In this document: one piece after another, positions 51,001 to 62,310 of the stretch
Layout: each line of letters begins with the position of its first letter
Numbering within the stretch: position 1 is the first letter of the stretch
NCBI GenBank assembly: GCA_023055355.1
Contig: JALJCS010000020.1
Location: 6,803,001 to 6,867,000, forward strand
Origin: Agelaius tricolor
Taxonomy: Eukaryota > Chordata > Aves > Passeriformes > Icteridae
DNA length: 64,000 nt
Direction: 5' to 3'
Translations under genes and position numbers: made by a program
Notes under the pieces: model-generated
Database searches by the model: none
What the model saw: only the letters and a program-made list of their open reading frames with translations
Told to the model about the DNA's origin: nothing

Positions 51001-51573
51001 TCTGTTAGGTTCAATATCTCAGTTTTTTCGTAAGATGCCATTCCAGCAGGTCAGTAGCTGGATTTTCACCAGGCAAAGAGAATTGCTTTTAGACCTGCAG
51101 GAAAATTCTTCCAGTTTCTCTTCATCTTGACCCTACATTCTCAACCAAGTTAATGGAAAGAGGTGCTGCTCCACAGCTGCTGTTAGAATGAGGCAATCGG
51201 GGTACAGCTGAACATGTTGGTTTAGGGTGGCAATGTGCTTCTGCTGCATCCATGGGAGGGATTTAGTAGCAGCATGGGTTCAGAATCCATGGAGGGATTC
51301 TGCCTGAAAGGGGCCTCTGTGCCTCGGAATGAAGAGGGAGGGCAGTGGGAGAGTGCAGGGTATGGGGAGCTGCTGGTTGGAAAGCTGTGACCCCTCTTGA
51401 CAAGCTCTCGACCTCAAGTGTTGTTTTCACAAATAATGAGCATATTAGCACTAATGTGACAGCAGCTACTGAGCTGTGAGGGCTGGACATAACAAACAAA
51501 CAAGATGAGATTTTTCTAATTTGTGCATGGTCGGTCTCTCCTCTCGGTTCCTGCTTAGCAGAGACTCTGTCAC

Positions 51574-51592
51574 CAAAAGTAGTACATTTTCT
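51574..51592 (+). repeat. Dispersed 19-bp identical element, copy 1
   Basis: CAAAAGTAGTACATTTTCT recurs exactly at 52998-53016, 1.4 kb downstream in the same orientation. The flanks differ (CAC before and GTCACC after here). No parent transposon is recognised. Confidence 0.9.
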
Positions 51593-52829
51593 GTCACCTT
51601 GCAGCACAACTTTGCATTCTCACAGCTCCAGCCATAACATCAGCTATGGACCTCGCTCAGGTCTCTCTCACTGGGACTGTTTCTAAACAGATCTGTTTGC
51701 TGCCCTTTAGGGAGGAAGAAAACTGGTTTTTGGGCTCTTTCTGGCTCTGCTGCAGTGGGGAGTAGATAATTTCCCTGCCTTCCTTTGGTAAAAGCTGCCT
51801 GGTGGTGGGCAGCCATGGTGAGACCCCAGCAGTAACACTGCCCCTCTGCCTGCTGCTTTTTTTGTGGTGCCTGATCTGGTGCATTTTTCCATGCCAGCAG
51901 CACGGGGGGGAAGCAGGGAGGCAGGGGCTGAAGGGTAAGCTATGAACTCATCTTGATTAGCTCTGTGGTGTGGGTCCATCACCACTTAATTGGCTGCCAA
52001 TAGCTCCCCTAATGAAGGATGATGGATTGGGCTCCAGGGCTGTGGGAAGGGGCCAGCCTGTCAGAAGATGCTCAGGGAAACATATCTCACCTGGAAAGGA
52101 CAGAGAGCCAAGAGCTTGAGCACGGACAGTTCTTCCCTTGCATCAGGACAGGCATCAGTTGTCTTCCAAGGCAGAGATGGGGATTTCTGTGACCCTGCAT
52201 ATGCTTGGCTGGTTAGGACAATCATCTGTTCCCAGCAGAGATGATCTGGTTTTTCAGAATGTTCTTTCTTGCCTTTTTCTGGTTTTGGTTAGCAAGTGTG
52301 CTTTCTCAGCCAGACGTTGACTTAACTTCTCCAGGCTGGAAGATCCGAAAGGTCACTGACGCTCCTCCGGAACAGTCTCACTCTCTGATTTTACTTTAAA
52401 TCATTCTTTGGGAGCTTGGAGCTCTCTGATGTCATTTAAAAAAAAGAATCAAAACCTTCATAAGACTGTGCAGATGAAACAAAATTGTTGTCTTAGCCCA
52501 CACAGGGTATTATGCAGCCTGGCAGATCCCTTCCTTGTAGCAATAAGAAAAGGATTTGGCATTTAACCTCTTGAAATTAAACCAGAGTGTGAACTTCAAT
52601 AGTTCAATCTTATCAGGGCTTTGCTAGAATAACAAATTGTGAAAAAATGTAATCATGTCTCCAATGTGACCTTGGCAGATCTGCCTCTGTGATGTGAGAG
52701 ATTAGGTAACTCTAAGCAGATGTCTGTTTATTTTGAAAATAATAGTTATAAAATCTTTCTTTTCCCAGTTTGTTTGCACTGCCTGTGAAGGATATGACAG
52801 AGAGAATTGTGGTCTGCATGGAGCTCTGT

Positions 52830-53080
52830 GTTACAAGCTGCTCTATTATGCTGAGCAGTAATTGCTCTTGGAGGTTTGAGTTATTGATCTATTGGTGGGG
52901 GTTCAATTTCAGTGTAAAGACCTGTGTTCATGATTTAATTGGAGTGATTAATAACTCACTCGCAGGCTAGATGGGAATCGATAGGGATTTCAAACAGCAA
53001 AAGTAGTACATTTTCTCTGGTAATGTAGTAGTTGATGGTTTATTATTTGCCCTTGTTTGCCTAATTAAAATCAAAAGATT
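52830..53080. promoter_or_regulatory. Candidate conserved non-coding element containing copy 2 of the 19-bp element
   Basis: An AT-rich block with CATGATTTAATTGGAGTG, ATTAATAACTCACTCG, GAATCGATAGGG and CTAATTAAAATC, and at 52998-53016 the second copy of CAAAAGTAGTACATTTTCT. There is no repeat signature or coding frame of note. The texture strongly resembles vertebrate developmental enhancers. Conservation was not tested. Confidence 0.3.
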
Positions 53081-54477
53081 CCTTGGTTTATAACAGTTCT
53101 GTCAAAAAGCTTACAGCTGGAGCTGAGGATGTGTGCTTGCTTGCCTTCATATTGGGGGAGTGTCTTTCTAAATAACTTATTTGCCTTGTTGCTTGTCTGT
53201 CCATCAGATTAGGTGTACAAGAGGCCATCACACATTAAAAACAGAACAAGACAAACACACCTTTAGTATACAACTACAGGAAGCTTTAACAATGTTTTCT
53301 GGCCAGGGAAGTAGAGTGGCTCCTACGTCACTGGTTTGTAGGCATTCAGCATCTGCTTAGGAGCATTGCTGAAGAGATTTAACCCATTTGATCCAGCATT
53401 ATAGCCCTGGATTAAAAAGCCTGTATGAAACTTTCAATCTCATTACAACGCCAGCATCCACAGTAGGTGATTTAGCTGCAAATCCAGTTCCAGCTTTGCA
53501 TTGAGATATTGCCAGAAGCAGCATTGCTAGGAAAATGCAGTGTGACTTACTTTGGGGGGATTTGAATGGTGATCCTTCTTCTTTATGCTGTGGCCCCAAT
53601 CCTTGTGTTTGGCACCCATTTTCATTCAGCTCCTGCAGCTTTGGTGTGTCATCATGCATGCTTACAGCTAACATGCCTCGATAGAGCATGGAAAGCTCCC
53701 AAATCTCTAGGAATAAAACATCCCATTAAAGAACCATAGAGCAGCGAATAGGCATCAAGTCCATAGATCTTATTGCTGCTGCTCCTCAGTTTCTGTAGGA
53801 GGGGGTGAAAGCTTTCTGTGCTTCAAGCTTTCTCAACAAAGGCTCTTATCTACAGAGCTGGCTGAGGAGAACATGCACTGTAGTGTGTTTAAATTTTCTT
53901 TTTGATTTGTAGAGTCCAGTAAGCTTTCTGGTGGACAGCAGATTCCTATGTTCTGATTAATTCTAGTGATGGCAGACCTTTTCTTATTAACACTCACAAA
54001 CATCTTGGTATATATGTGAGCCACAGACTGAAAACACTGATCTGGATGGAAGTGTTTTAATTTTAAACAGGTATTTCTTTAAGGAATCTTTTCTACCGGT
54101 TCTGGAAGAATCAAAGTAAATGTAAATTTGCCATGCTTGAGGTTTTGGTTGGGGGAGAAATTTTAATTATACTGAGAGTGGGGGGTTGCAAAGCCCTTGA
54201 GGTGGTCAGGGTACCCTGAAGCCCTTGGGTTGCATCAGCATTTCCAGGGTGGTGGTGACCCAAAGCTGGCTCTGGGGAGTGCCCACTGGATGTGTCCCTG
54301 TGGATGCAGGAGAGAGGATCTCCATGCCTAGATGTGCCCCTAACATGGAAATCATGGAGCACGACAGCCCTTCGTTCTTGGGAGTTTCTGGCTCTGATAA
54401 AAATGAGAGCTGCTTTCCGTGTCGTGACATTATGAGAATGACTCGAAGATATTTCACTTTTTAAACTTGGGCGCTTC

Positions 54478-54494
54478 GGGAGGGAGGGAGGGGG
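54478..54494 (+). repeat. (GGGA)n G-quadruplex-type array
   Basis: GGGAGGGAGGGAGGGGG, four G-tracts with single-A loops, is the same motif as at 2484-2504. Confidence 0.85.
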
Positions 54495-55922
54495 AAGATA
54501 CCCTTGGAAGTTAATTCTGAGGACCAAGCTGACAGCTTTTTGCCACTGTTGCTTTCTTCTAGGTTGAAAAGCTGAAGGCTTGTTACAGCCCCGGCATACA
54601 GCAATCTAGCAGGTTAAATGACTTGGGCAACACAGTTTATTAAAACTGGCAAGTGCTCGCTCCAGTTCTCTTCCTGATAGTCAGGGCTGCCTGGGAGAGT
54701 AATTGATAGTGGCAGCTGTTGGGAGGGTGTTTCAGATTGCAGCGGGAGATGTGCCTTGACAGACAGCTCTGTACAAATGAACTGAGTGATGGGGGACGAG
54801 CCCAGGCCGGCTGGGAAGAGCTCCCCACTTGGTCTTGGGAATGCTGTGGGAGCCACACTGGGAACAAAGGCCAGCTCTTCAAGACACGGGTTCAGAGCCG
54901 GGCACAAGGGCTTGTGCTCACACTCTGTTTGCTTTTCTCTGTGAGAAAACACTGTAATTTTTTGTGGAAAATCCACCAGAAGCCCATGGTGTTCAGAGGA
55001 GCCCATGGCGCAGGAGAACATTGTTTTGACACAGCCTAGTGTGTAGTACTGCTGTTGTGATGGAAACTTGGCCTTTGCTTCTCAGTAATGTTAAAAATCA
55101 TCGTGTTGCACACCATGGACCCTTCCAGACAGTAGTTTTATGTGCGAGTCCCATGTCTTTATGTCTTATCTTGAGCTGATTAGCATTAAAATAGGTGGAG
55201 GAACTCTGTGCTCCCTTTGTTGGGGAGCTTCTGTGCTATAGTTGTGCTTGCCTTACCTTTGCAAACAGCCTAATTGCTTAAAGTCTTAAGTAGTGCTACT
55301 CTCCTAAAATGCAATGAAAAAGCCATTTATATAAAAGCAAAAGCCATCTAGGGATAAAGAATTAGCACTTAAATATTGATTTTCACTTGTAAGCACTCTA
55401 CCAGCATCAGTGTTATCGTTGTCAAAGCAAAATGCTTTATTCTCTCTTCTGCTTCTTATATGTTCCATATCCACAATACATTATGCAGCAGCCTAAAAGT
55501 TCAATTTGAAATAATTATTAAAAAAAAAGGCAAAAACTGTTTACTGACGTTTATTTAGTTATTTCTTTGTTTTGACCTCCTGCTGGAAAGTCATGCTCTT
55601 CTTTACTCTTTCCCCTTGCTGATATTTCAAAACTCTTCTCTGGGACTCATCAACTCGCTCTGAAATTCTCAGCTCCTTGCCATGTGTAATTCCTGTGGTG
55701 CTGCTTTTCTAGCGTTTCTTGCTGGAATATGGAGCAGGGTTCACCAGAGCCAGTCTGGCCTGTGTCTGTTTGCAAGGATATGAACAGGGCGGATAGATGG
55801 GCTACAGATGGTGGTTGTTGTGTTTCTTGGGAAATTGCCATTGGTAAAGATGTCATTGATGGATGTAGGAGAGGAATTTCTTTCTCACATCACCCCATCA
55901 CCCTTGCCGTTTGAATGCAACA

Positions 55923-55948
55923 AGGGAGGCTGCAGAGGGAGGCTGCAG
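55923..55948. repeat. 13-bp perfect tandem repeat
   Basis: AGGGAGGCTGCAG is present twice head-to-tail without mismatch. Confidence 0.9.
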
Positions 55949-58900
55949 AAAGACGTCTGAATGACTCCACTTTTCTTTTTTTCAAGAGACAAAGGAAAGG
56001 CGTGCAAGCAAGATTAGATTATTTCCAATCACATTGTACGTGTGTTGACAGTCCCCTTTCAGCAGCAACCAGCAGCTTGCAAAGAGCAAGAGGCAGGGCT
56101 GGAACTGCTGTTGCCCTAAGTACTGTTTGTATAACACAGTAACTGCTTATTGGAGTTCTCAAAGCAGCCTTTACATGTTTAATCCCTTGCACTTGAGCTA
56201 CTCTTAATCAGCTTGAAAGCAAATTCCTGTAACAGAAAGGTTTAATTTGTGTCTGGGACTTTCTGTATTGTGCCCAGGCTGCAATGCCGTGTAGTTACAC
56301 ACTGGCAGGCATGTCACCCTCTGCAGCCTTGGGGATGGGCAGTGCATGGTTATTGCAGCCTCAGATCCAGAATTCAGGGAACTTTCAGATGGGGTCTTGG
56401 CTGGTGCTACCTCAGCTTTGGGTAACTCCTCCTGAAGCACACTTATTACAGTAATTTAAGCTGTTGGTGAGTTTGGGGTTTCCCTTAAACTTCACCTCTG
56501 GCTTCTGCAGATTTACACAGCAGGAGCTGAAGCTCTCAGTGCTTTTAAAAATTGTGAAGTTTTCTTCTTTACCGGTTGAAGTTGGAATTGGATGTAGCCC
56601 AAGACATAGGGAGGTTAACCTTTCGCAACACTCCAAATGAACAAATCAGTCAATCAGGGAGGCAAGAATTACTAATCCCAGGTTGTTGGGGTTTTTTTCT
56701 CGTTAGAGCAGTTTCAGCCTTTGCTTCCCTGTCTCTCACACTCAGTCATCATTCATCCCTGTGAGATCAAGACATGTTTCACTGTCCGTTCATTTAAGAA
56801 AACCTCTCAATGGAAGAAGTCCAAGGTGTTTGGTTAGAAAATAAACAAAAGTTGGCATTCTCAAAAGGGGTAGTGCTGTGCACGGTGGAGAGTGGCAGAT
56901 GTGATCCAGCCTTCCCATAGCATGGCTGGAACATGAATCATTACAAATGTCAGATTTCCTGTGAAGGGACAAGCTGAACTGACATGCGTTCAGGTTTAAT
57001 TAAGGTTGAATTATTGGAGCTGACTGTCAAGTCTTAGGCAAATTGGCTCAGCCTGTTATCATTAAGCATGAAAATTACTCTAGGACTTGGTAAAAATAAA
57101 CACATTTTTGCCTCTAGAACATTGTGGTGTGGTCGGGTGGGTCTGTGTTTTTGTTGGGGCACTTGTGCTCAGCTCCCTGGGTCCATCTGCTCAGGAGGGC
57201 TGGATTAGCAGCCCAAGAACAGAAATTTCTGAAAGGATCTCAATGCAACCTGATCCAGTTTGCACAAAAGGGAGTATTTGGTTGTTTTCCTTGGGATATT
57301 TCCATATGTGAGCAGCAGCCAGCCTGGTCAGAGCTTGGGCATGCAGGAGTGTAGTTCTCTTAGGGGGGATATTCAAGTATCCTGCAGAGAAACTACAAAG
57401 TTCAAGATCCTGATCAGAATGGGCAACATCCCTCATTAAAATCATTAAGATTAACTTTCTGAGGGACTTCAGGAAAGATAGCTCAGAGACTTCCATGTGT
57501 GCATTGCAGTCATCAGGAGGAAAAATGACAAAGTCACCAAACACCAAGATTCTCCCCTTCCAGTGTTTGGCTGAGGAGGCTTGGGGACTGCTGTCTCAGA
57601 AGTTTTTCCCCTCTTGCCCTTGAATTCACATCACATCTTTCCCTTCTCAGTGCTTCTCCTTTTTGCAACATGGCTGCAAAAGGAGAGAAGATACTCCTAC
57701 TCATGCCTGTAGCTTTTCTGGTGAGAGGGAAATTGGCATGTGGATATTTTCATTGCTGTCAAGAATGAAATGCAAAAACATTGTGGTACTGCATCCTGAG
57801 AGATGGAAGTTGGCAGCAGGAATTGTCGTGTACCCCTGGTGGTGCTAACTACCACGACCAGGCTTGGCTGGTCAATTCAGTCAGCAAGGGAGACTGAGCT
57901 TTTGCTTTGAGAAAATTGCAAATGAGAACTAATGCTGAAACCACAGGGAATCAATAGTTGCACATAAAACTGGTCAAACAGCTGCTTTTAATGTGGGACT
58001 TTATTGATTTGTTTTGGATCTAATTGACTTTTTACTCAACTAACTTTGGTGGTGCCAGTGTGTTTTGAATATACACCATTAGTCTACACTGCCTATAATT
58101 ACACAATATGAAGTTTAACTCTGTAGGAGGAGGCCTGTTGGATGCAAAGAGCTAATGGGCTCTGAGGAAACCTATGCTCAGGAATGAAACCCAATTGCTT
58201 TTAATGGTTAGCTCCTGAAAAATAGTGGAATCTACAGCTGTGAACACACTTGCTCCAAAATGCAGTGTGGGGAGCCCTGGCTTGACTAGGCAATGACAAT
58301 TTTTCAACTGTTAGCACTAAAAACTGAAGAAAATTTACAAACATATTATAAAAAATAATGATGTGCAAAAGCATTGAGAATTTTACTTCAAAAATAAATT
58401 CTGAATAGCATTGGAACCAAGTCTAGCTATGGCACACAACCAGGTTACCTGTGATGCATGAATTCATATTTGGTAAAGAAATTCACTGAAATGAGAGGCT
58501 TGTATTTATTGTAGAGATTAATTTAGGATCTCCAGACATTGTGTCAAACCTGTAAAGATATATAAGGTGCTGGAAAGTACAGTGTTGATAGTATTTGCTG
58601 CCAGCCAAAACACTGGTGTTTGGAAAGGCTTCTGTTCCTGTTACTTGTGGGTTTGAGGCCCCAAGACCTCAAGACATTTTCAGCTGATAAATATAGTTCA
58701 TATGTTTCCATTCGTCCTCTTCTTGCATTCTGAATTTATACAAACACAGTGATGAGCTGAGTGACTGATGGCTGGGGGAAATGGTGCAGTGGTGAGAGTG
58801 CAGGCAGAGCCAGAAGCAGTGTGGGAAGCTGCCTTTTATCTCAGGGGAGGAGATGCCATCACCACGTGGGCACTGTGGGCACAGAACATGAGCTGGTGTG

Positions 58901-60351
58901 CTGCAGGCTCTGATTCAGCGCTGTCCTCCTCCCACCTGATGCCACCAAGGTGGCACCACCCAGGCTCTGGAAGTGGCACTGGGGGCTCTGTCCTCACAGG
59001 GGCTGGTTCACAAACGCTGGTCAGAGCTGCTGCATGGCCAGAATTAGCTCGTGGGGTGTGCTGTGTGTGATTTCCACACCCTCCCACATCAGGAACCGCC
59101 GCGGTCCTTTGATGAGACGGGAGGATTTCAAAGGTGGAATTTGTTTGTGAGGGTGGTGGGAGCATGTTAATGAGTGTAGGTAGCATCTCCTGCGTGTCTG
59201 CAAGGCAGTGAAATGCCAGCAGCCCCCAGCACGTTTTGGTGGGTAACAAAAGTGTCTCCTGAAAGTCAGAGGTGCTTTGTGTGCACAGTGGGATGTGTGT
59301 GAAACACACCAACAACCTCATAGCCTATGAAGAGCTTTTCTTGTAATTGTGGGTATGTGTGCACTTAAGGACACACAGATGAGGGTGAAAAGGGAGCTAC
59401 AGTGGGAGTTGAATTGCTTTCATGTTGGTCTTTTCAGTTGTCTTCAACCTTTTGGATACTGCTTGATCTGAAATATCTCTTCTTTCCTCCCTTTTTCTTT
59501 TGCAGCCTTTTAACTCTTTGGGATGCTCTGTTTAGCTTAATTATGAAAAATAGGAGGATTTGGCACCACAGAAGGAGTAATTCCATATGGAATTCTCTCT
59601 GTAGGTGCATTTTGCAAGGTTGCAGCATTCCTGATAGTTTCAGCATGCTAAGAATACAGATGTTTGCATTGTTTAGGGTGAGCAGAACTACATTTGGGTG
59701 CCCACTGAACTTCTGTCTGGATTTTTCCAGCATTCTGTGCTTTGTACTTCCACACAAGTGTGTGGCCAGGGGACAGCAGCATCACAGCTTCTCTGCAGAG
59801 CTGTCCCGTCCTTGGCTACAGAGATCCCAGGTAGTCTCCATCCTAGAAGACAGGTAGGGTTATCATTAAGGATTGATGCTTGGGTCCTGGTGCATTGGAG
59901 CTGGTGTTGAGCCTAAATCCAATGTGGGTTACCTTGAAAGGGCATTGAGAAAATGAAACGTCTTAATGATGAGGCCTGTGTCGCATGAACATGAAACTTA
60001 CATTGAGCAGGAAATAACTGCAGCAGTAACTTGAGACATGCTCACACTCCTATTGTACATAACCTCGGGCCCCTGAAGAAGTCACAAAGCTGTGTGTTCT
60101 CTGTAGCATGCGTTCATTTAATGACAGCTAAGTCTCTTGCACACATGCTGGAAGTACTGTGGACTGGCCAGTCAAGGACAGCGGAAGGACAGACTCAAAC
60201 ACACATCCATCTTGCAGCAGCAGCGCTCCCACGGCGCTCCCACCAGCTGAAACATGACTTGTTTTTCTCCCAGGCACATGTTCTACCAAGCACAGAAAGA
60301 AACACAAACCTTTCAGCACGCGCTTTGTTCTTTTTCTCGTTGCTCCACAAG

Positions 60352-60748
60352 GTCCCACCTTGAATGACAAGCCAGAAGCGAAAGCAGCCAATGTCCCAAA
60401 GGTGTCTGGGCTAGAGCGGAGCCGGGAGCTGAGCACCGACGTGCCCTTCGCCCTGCCCATCCCCAGCCCCCAGCCCGTCGCTGCCGTCGTCACCTCGACT
60501 TCCTCAGCGCCCACGTCAAGTGCCAGAGCGAGCCCCCTGCTGAAGAAGGAGCCAGTGATTTCAGCACCAGCACCACCCCGGCTCACGCCGCAGCCGCAGC
60601 CCCGGCCGCAGTCCCAGCCGCAGCCCCGGCCGCAGTCGCAGCCCCAGCTGATCCCCGAGCTGCGGAGCCAGCCCCCCAGCCACATCCCCCCGCCCCTCAA
60701 CTACCAAGTGCATCACCAGGTGGCCCACAACGGACTCAACAACATCAG
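60352..60748 (+). CDS. FBRSL1: FBRSL1 coding exon, Pro/Gln/Ser-rich (397 nt)
   Basis: The acceptor AG is at 60350-60351 after a T-rich tract. The first two bases complete the glycine begun by the microexon; the exon then runs open for 131 codons and ends with AG, two bases of a serine codon. It begins GPTLNDKPEAK, continues with the family motif KVSGLERSREL, then a stretch rich in Ala, Pro and Ser. An LKKE tetrapeptide fits the psi-K-x-E SUMOylation consensus. A Pro/Gln/Arg repeat (QPQPRPQS twice) follows, and the exon ends in a HIPPPLNY segment and a His-containing tail. No enzymatic domain is visible; this is the disordered proline-rich region typical of AUTS2-family proteins. GC and CpG content are clearly higher than in the flanking introns. 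The donor is AG|GTTGGT; a competing GTACGG lies 4 nt downstream but would break the frame of the next exon. A TTG at 60360 is an internal leucine, not a start. Confidence 0.9.
60591..60638 (+). repeat. FBRSL1: In-frame 24-bp tandem duplication inside the FBRSL1 exon
   Basis: Two adjacent 24-bp units (60591-60614 and 60615-60638) differ only at the last base. They lie exactly in the reading frame, each encoding QPQPRPQS, and a partial third unit (QPQ) follows. The unit is GC-rich and contains CAGCC and CCGCAG sub-repeats, which favour slippage. The length of this Pro/Gln/Arg tract is expected to vary between species without breaking the frame. Confidence 0.9.
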
Positions 60749-61170
60749 GTTGGTACGGGGACGGGGTGCTCACGTCGTCCTCAGGCTGCTGCAGGGCTAA
60801 AGCTTGTTTCCAGTGAGTGGGAATGGCTGGGAGGCAAGGTGGGCGCTCACCTGGGGTAAGATGGTCTGAGCTTTGGGTATTGGACTTCAAGGGCTGGCTT
60901 TTCCAGCTGTGGTGGATTAGTGCATTTGAATATCGCATTTGCAATTTGAATTTGAGGGGATAAATGCACACCTTCTGGAGAACGGCACATGCTCCTTTCA
61001 CTCCAGTTTCAAGTAAAATTTTACATGGTCTTGTTTGAGCTAGTTCTTGACTTAGAAATTTAAGGTGGTTTGAGTTTGAGCAACACCTTTGTTCCATATT
61101 TAGAAATGCTTCCATTGACCATGGTTCTCAGGTTTTTTGGCTCACCAGCATCGAAAGAGGGATATCTGTC

Positions 61171-61220
61171 TTGGACTGTGATCCTTGTGGGTCCCTTCCA
61201 GCTCAGAATATCCTGTGATC
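61171..61220 (+). mobile_element. CR1 LINE, short 3' tail
   Basis: TTGGACTGTGATCCTTGTGG, then GTCCCTTCCAGCTCAGAATA, TCCTGTGATC matches the CR1 ending TTGGACTAGATGATCCTTGTGGGTCCCTTCCAACTCAGGATATTCTATGAT in general form. Only about 50 bp remain, and the terminal repeat is decayed. Confidence 0.85.
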
Positions 61221-61297
61221 TGTACTGGAAAATGCTGTGTCCCTGGAGCCCTCAGAATATCCTGTGATCTGTACTGGAAAATGCTGTGTCCCTGGAG
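61202..61297 (+). repeat. 49-bp-period tandem duplication overlapping the CR1 end
   Basis: Positions 61202-61248 and 61251-61297 are identical over 47 bp (each begins CTCAGAATATCCTGTGATCT and ends CCCTGGAG). The unit includes the last about 19 bp of the CR1 tail plus flanking DNA, so it arose after the insertion, and the perfect identity suggests it is young. Confidence 0.95.
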
Positions 61298-62310
61298 ACC
61301 TGGGCTCCCACGTGGGCTGAAAAATCTGCTTCAATCTGACACGTTCAGATCTTGCAGGAGGCTTAGCTCTGCTTTTTAAATTGCCTCCATCCAGTAAGGA
61401 GGGTGGGTGAAAATGGTATGGATAAAATGTTTCTAGAGAAAAGAGTTTAGTCAGTCAACTGGAACCTGTATAGTCTTTTTGCTGGTACAGAAAACATGCC
61501 TTGCCTCTCAAGCAAGAGCTAGACTAGTTTAAACAAGATGAGAAAACTGATTTAAAGCATAATATTTGACTGCACAAAGGTCAGAATATGAATACAGAGA
61601 GCTGCCATTAATGTGTATTTCACAGTGTCCTGCATACTTAAGCTCTATTGTGGTTTTACCTTGTAAATGCCACCATAGTATAAATGGTGAATAATATTTC
61701 AAGCTATTCAAGATCTCTCTGAGATTTAGCTTGCAACAGATATTCAGTATTGTGGGAATTACACAACTAATAACTGCAGTGATAGTGTGTTTCAGCCCAC
61801 AAAACTTAGATCACTTGCAATGGAGTAATAATAATAGAACAAGATGTGAATTACAAATTACTATGAGAAAAATTATTAACATGGTGTGCATTTGCATGCT
61901 TGTGTGACTACAAGTGCACAGCACATGTGCAGCAGATCCAGAGGGGTCCCAGTCACTGTGCAGCTCTGCACACCCAGAGCAGCAGTAAAAGTCTCACTGT
62001 GTCCTCTGGTCACAATGATCCACATGGACACTGCAAGGTCATCAGAGGCTGCATAAAGGTGCACAATCCAGCTGCCTCTGTGGCCCTCATCAGTACTTAC
62101 AGATAGCTCTGAGGATTGCAGCACTGGAGGAGATGTCCCTCCAGAGACCCCAGGGCCCGTTCTGCCCTGTTGGAGACATTCATTAAGATTCACTAACTAT
62201 CTCCACTGCCATTAAGACCAGCAAAAGCACGAGCCTGGGGAGATCAATGTTCCATAGTTGTGTTGTTTCTGGTAGTGTATTTCTTGCACCGTTTCAGTCC
62301 CGTATTGTAA

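Larger units (their letters stand above)
53081..60351 (+). other. FBRSL1 27.9-kb intron, last part
   Basis: Non-coding up to the acceptor at 60350-60351. It contains a GGGA array (54478-54494), a 13-bp tandem repeat (55923-55948) and AT-rich intervals (55250-55560, 57950-58600). A polypyrimidine tract with CTTTTGCAG at about 59480-59506 looks like an acceptor but opens no family-like frame. Moderately GC-rich ORFs at 58768-59321 are open on both strands and unrecognised. Confidence 0.7.

Noticed and set aside
59450..59520. Possible extra exon after the CTTTTGCAG pyrimidine tract
   Set aside because: The sequence after the AG reads quickly into unrelated peptide and stops, and is not needed for phase continuity between known exons.
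60128..60700. 190-codon ORF on the - strand (Gly/Arg/Leu-rich)
   Set aside because: It is the antisense shadow of the GC-rich FBRSL1 exon; the + strand has proper splice sites and family homology.
60360..60800. Reading the second exon as a free ORF starting at TTG 60360 and running to 60800
   Set aside because: The TTG is an internal leucine after a spliced glycine, and the frame past 60748 is intron.
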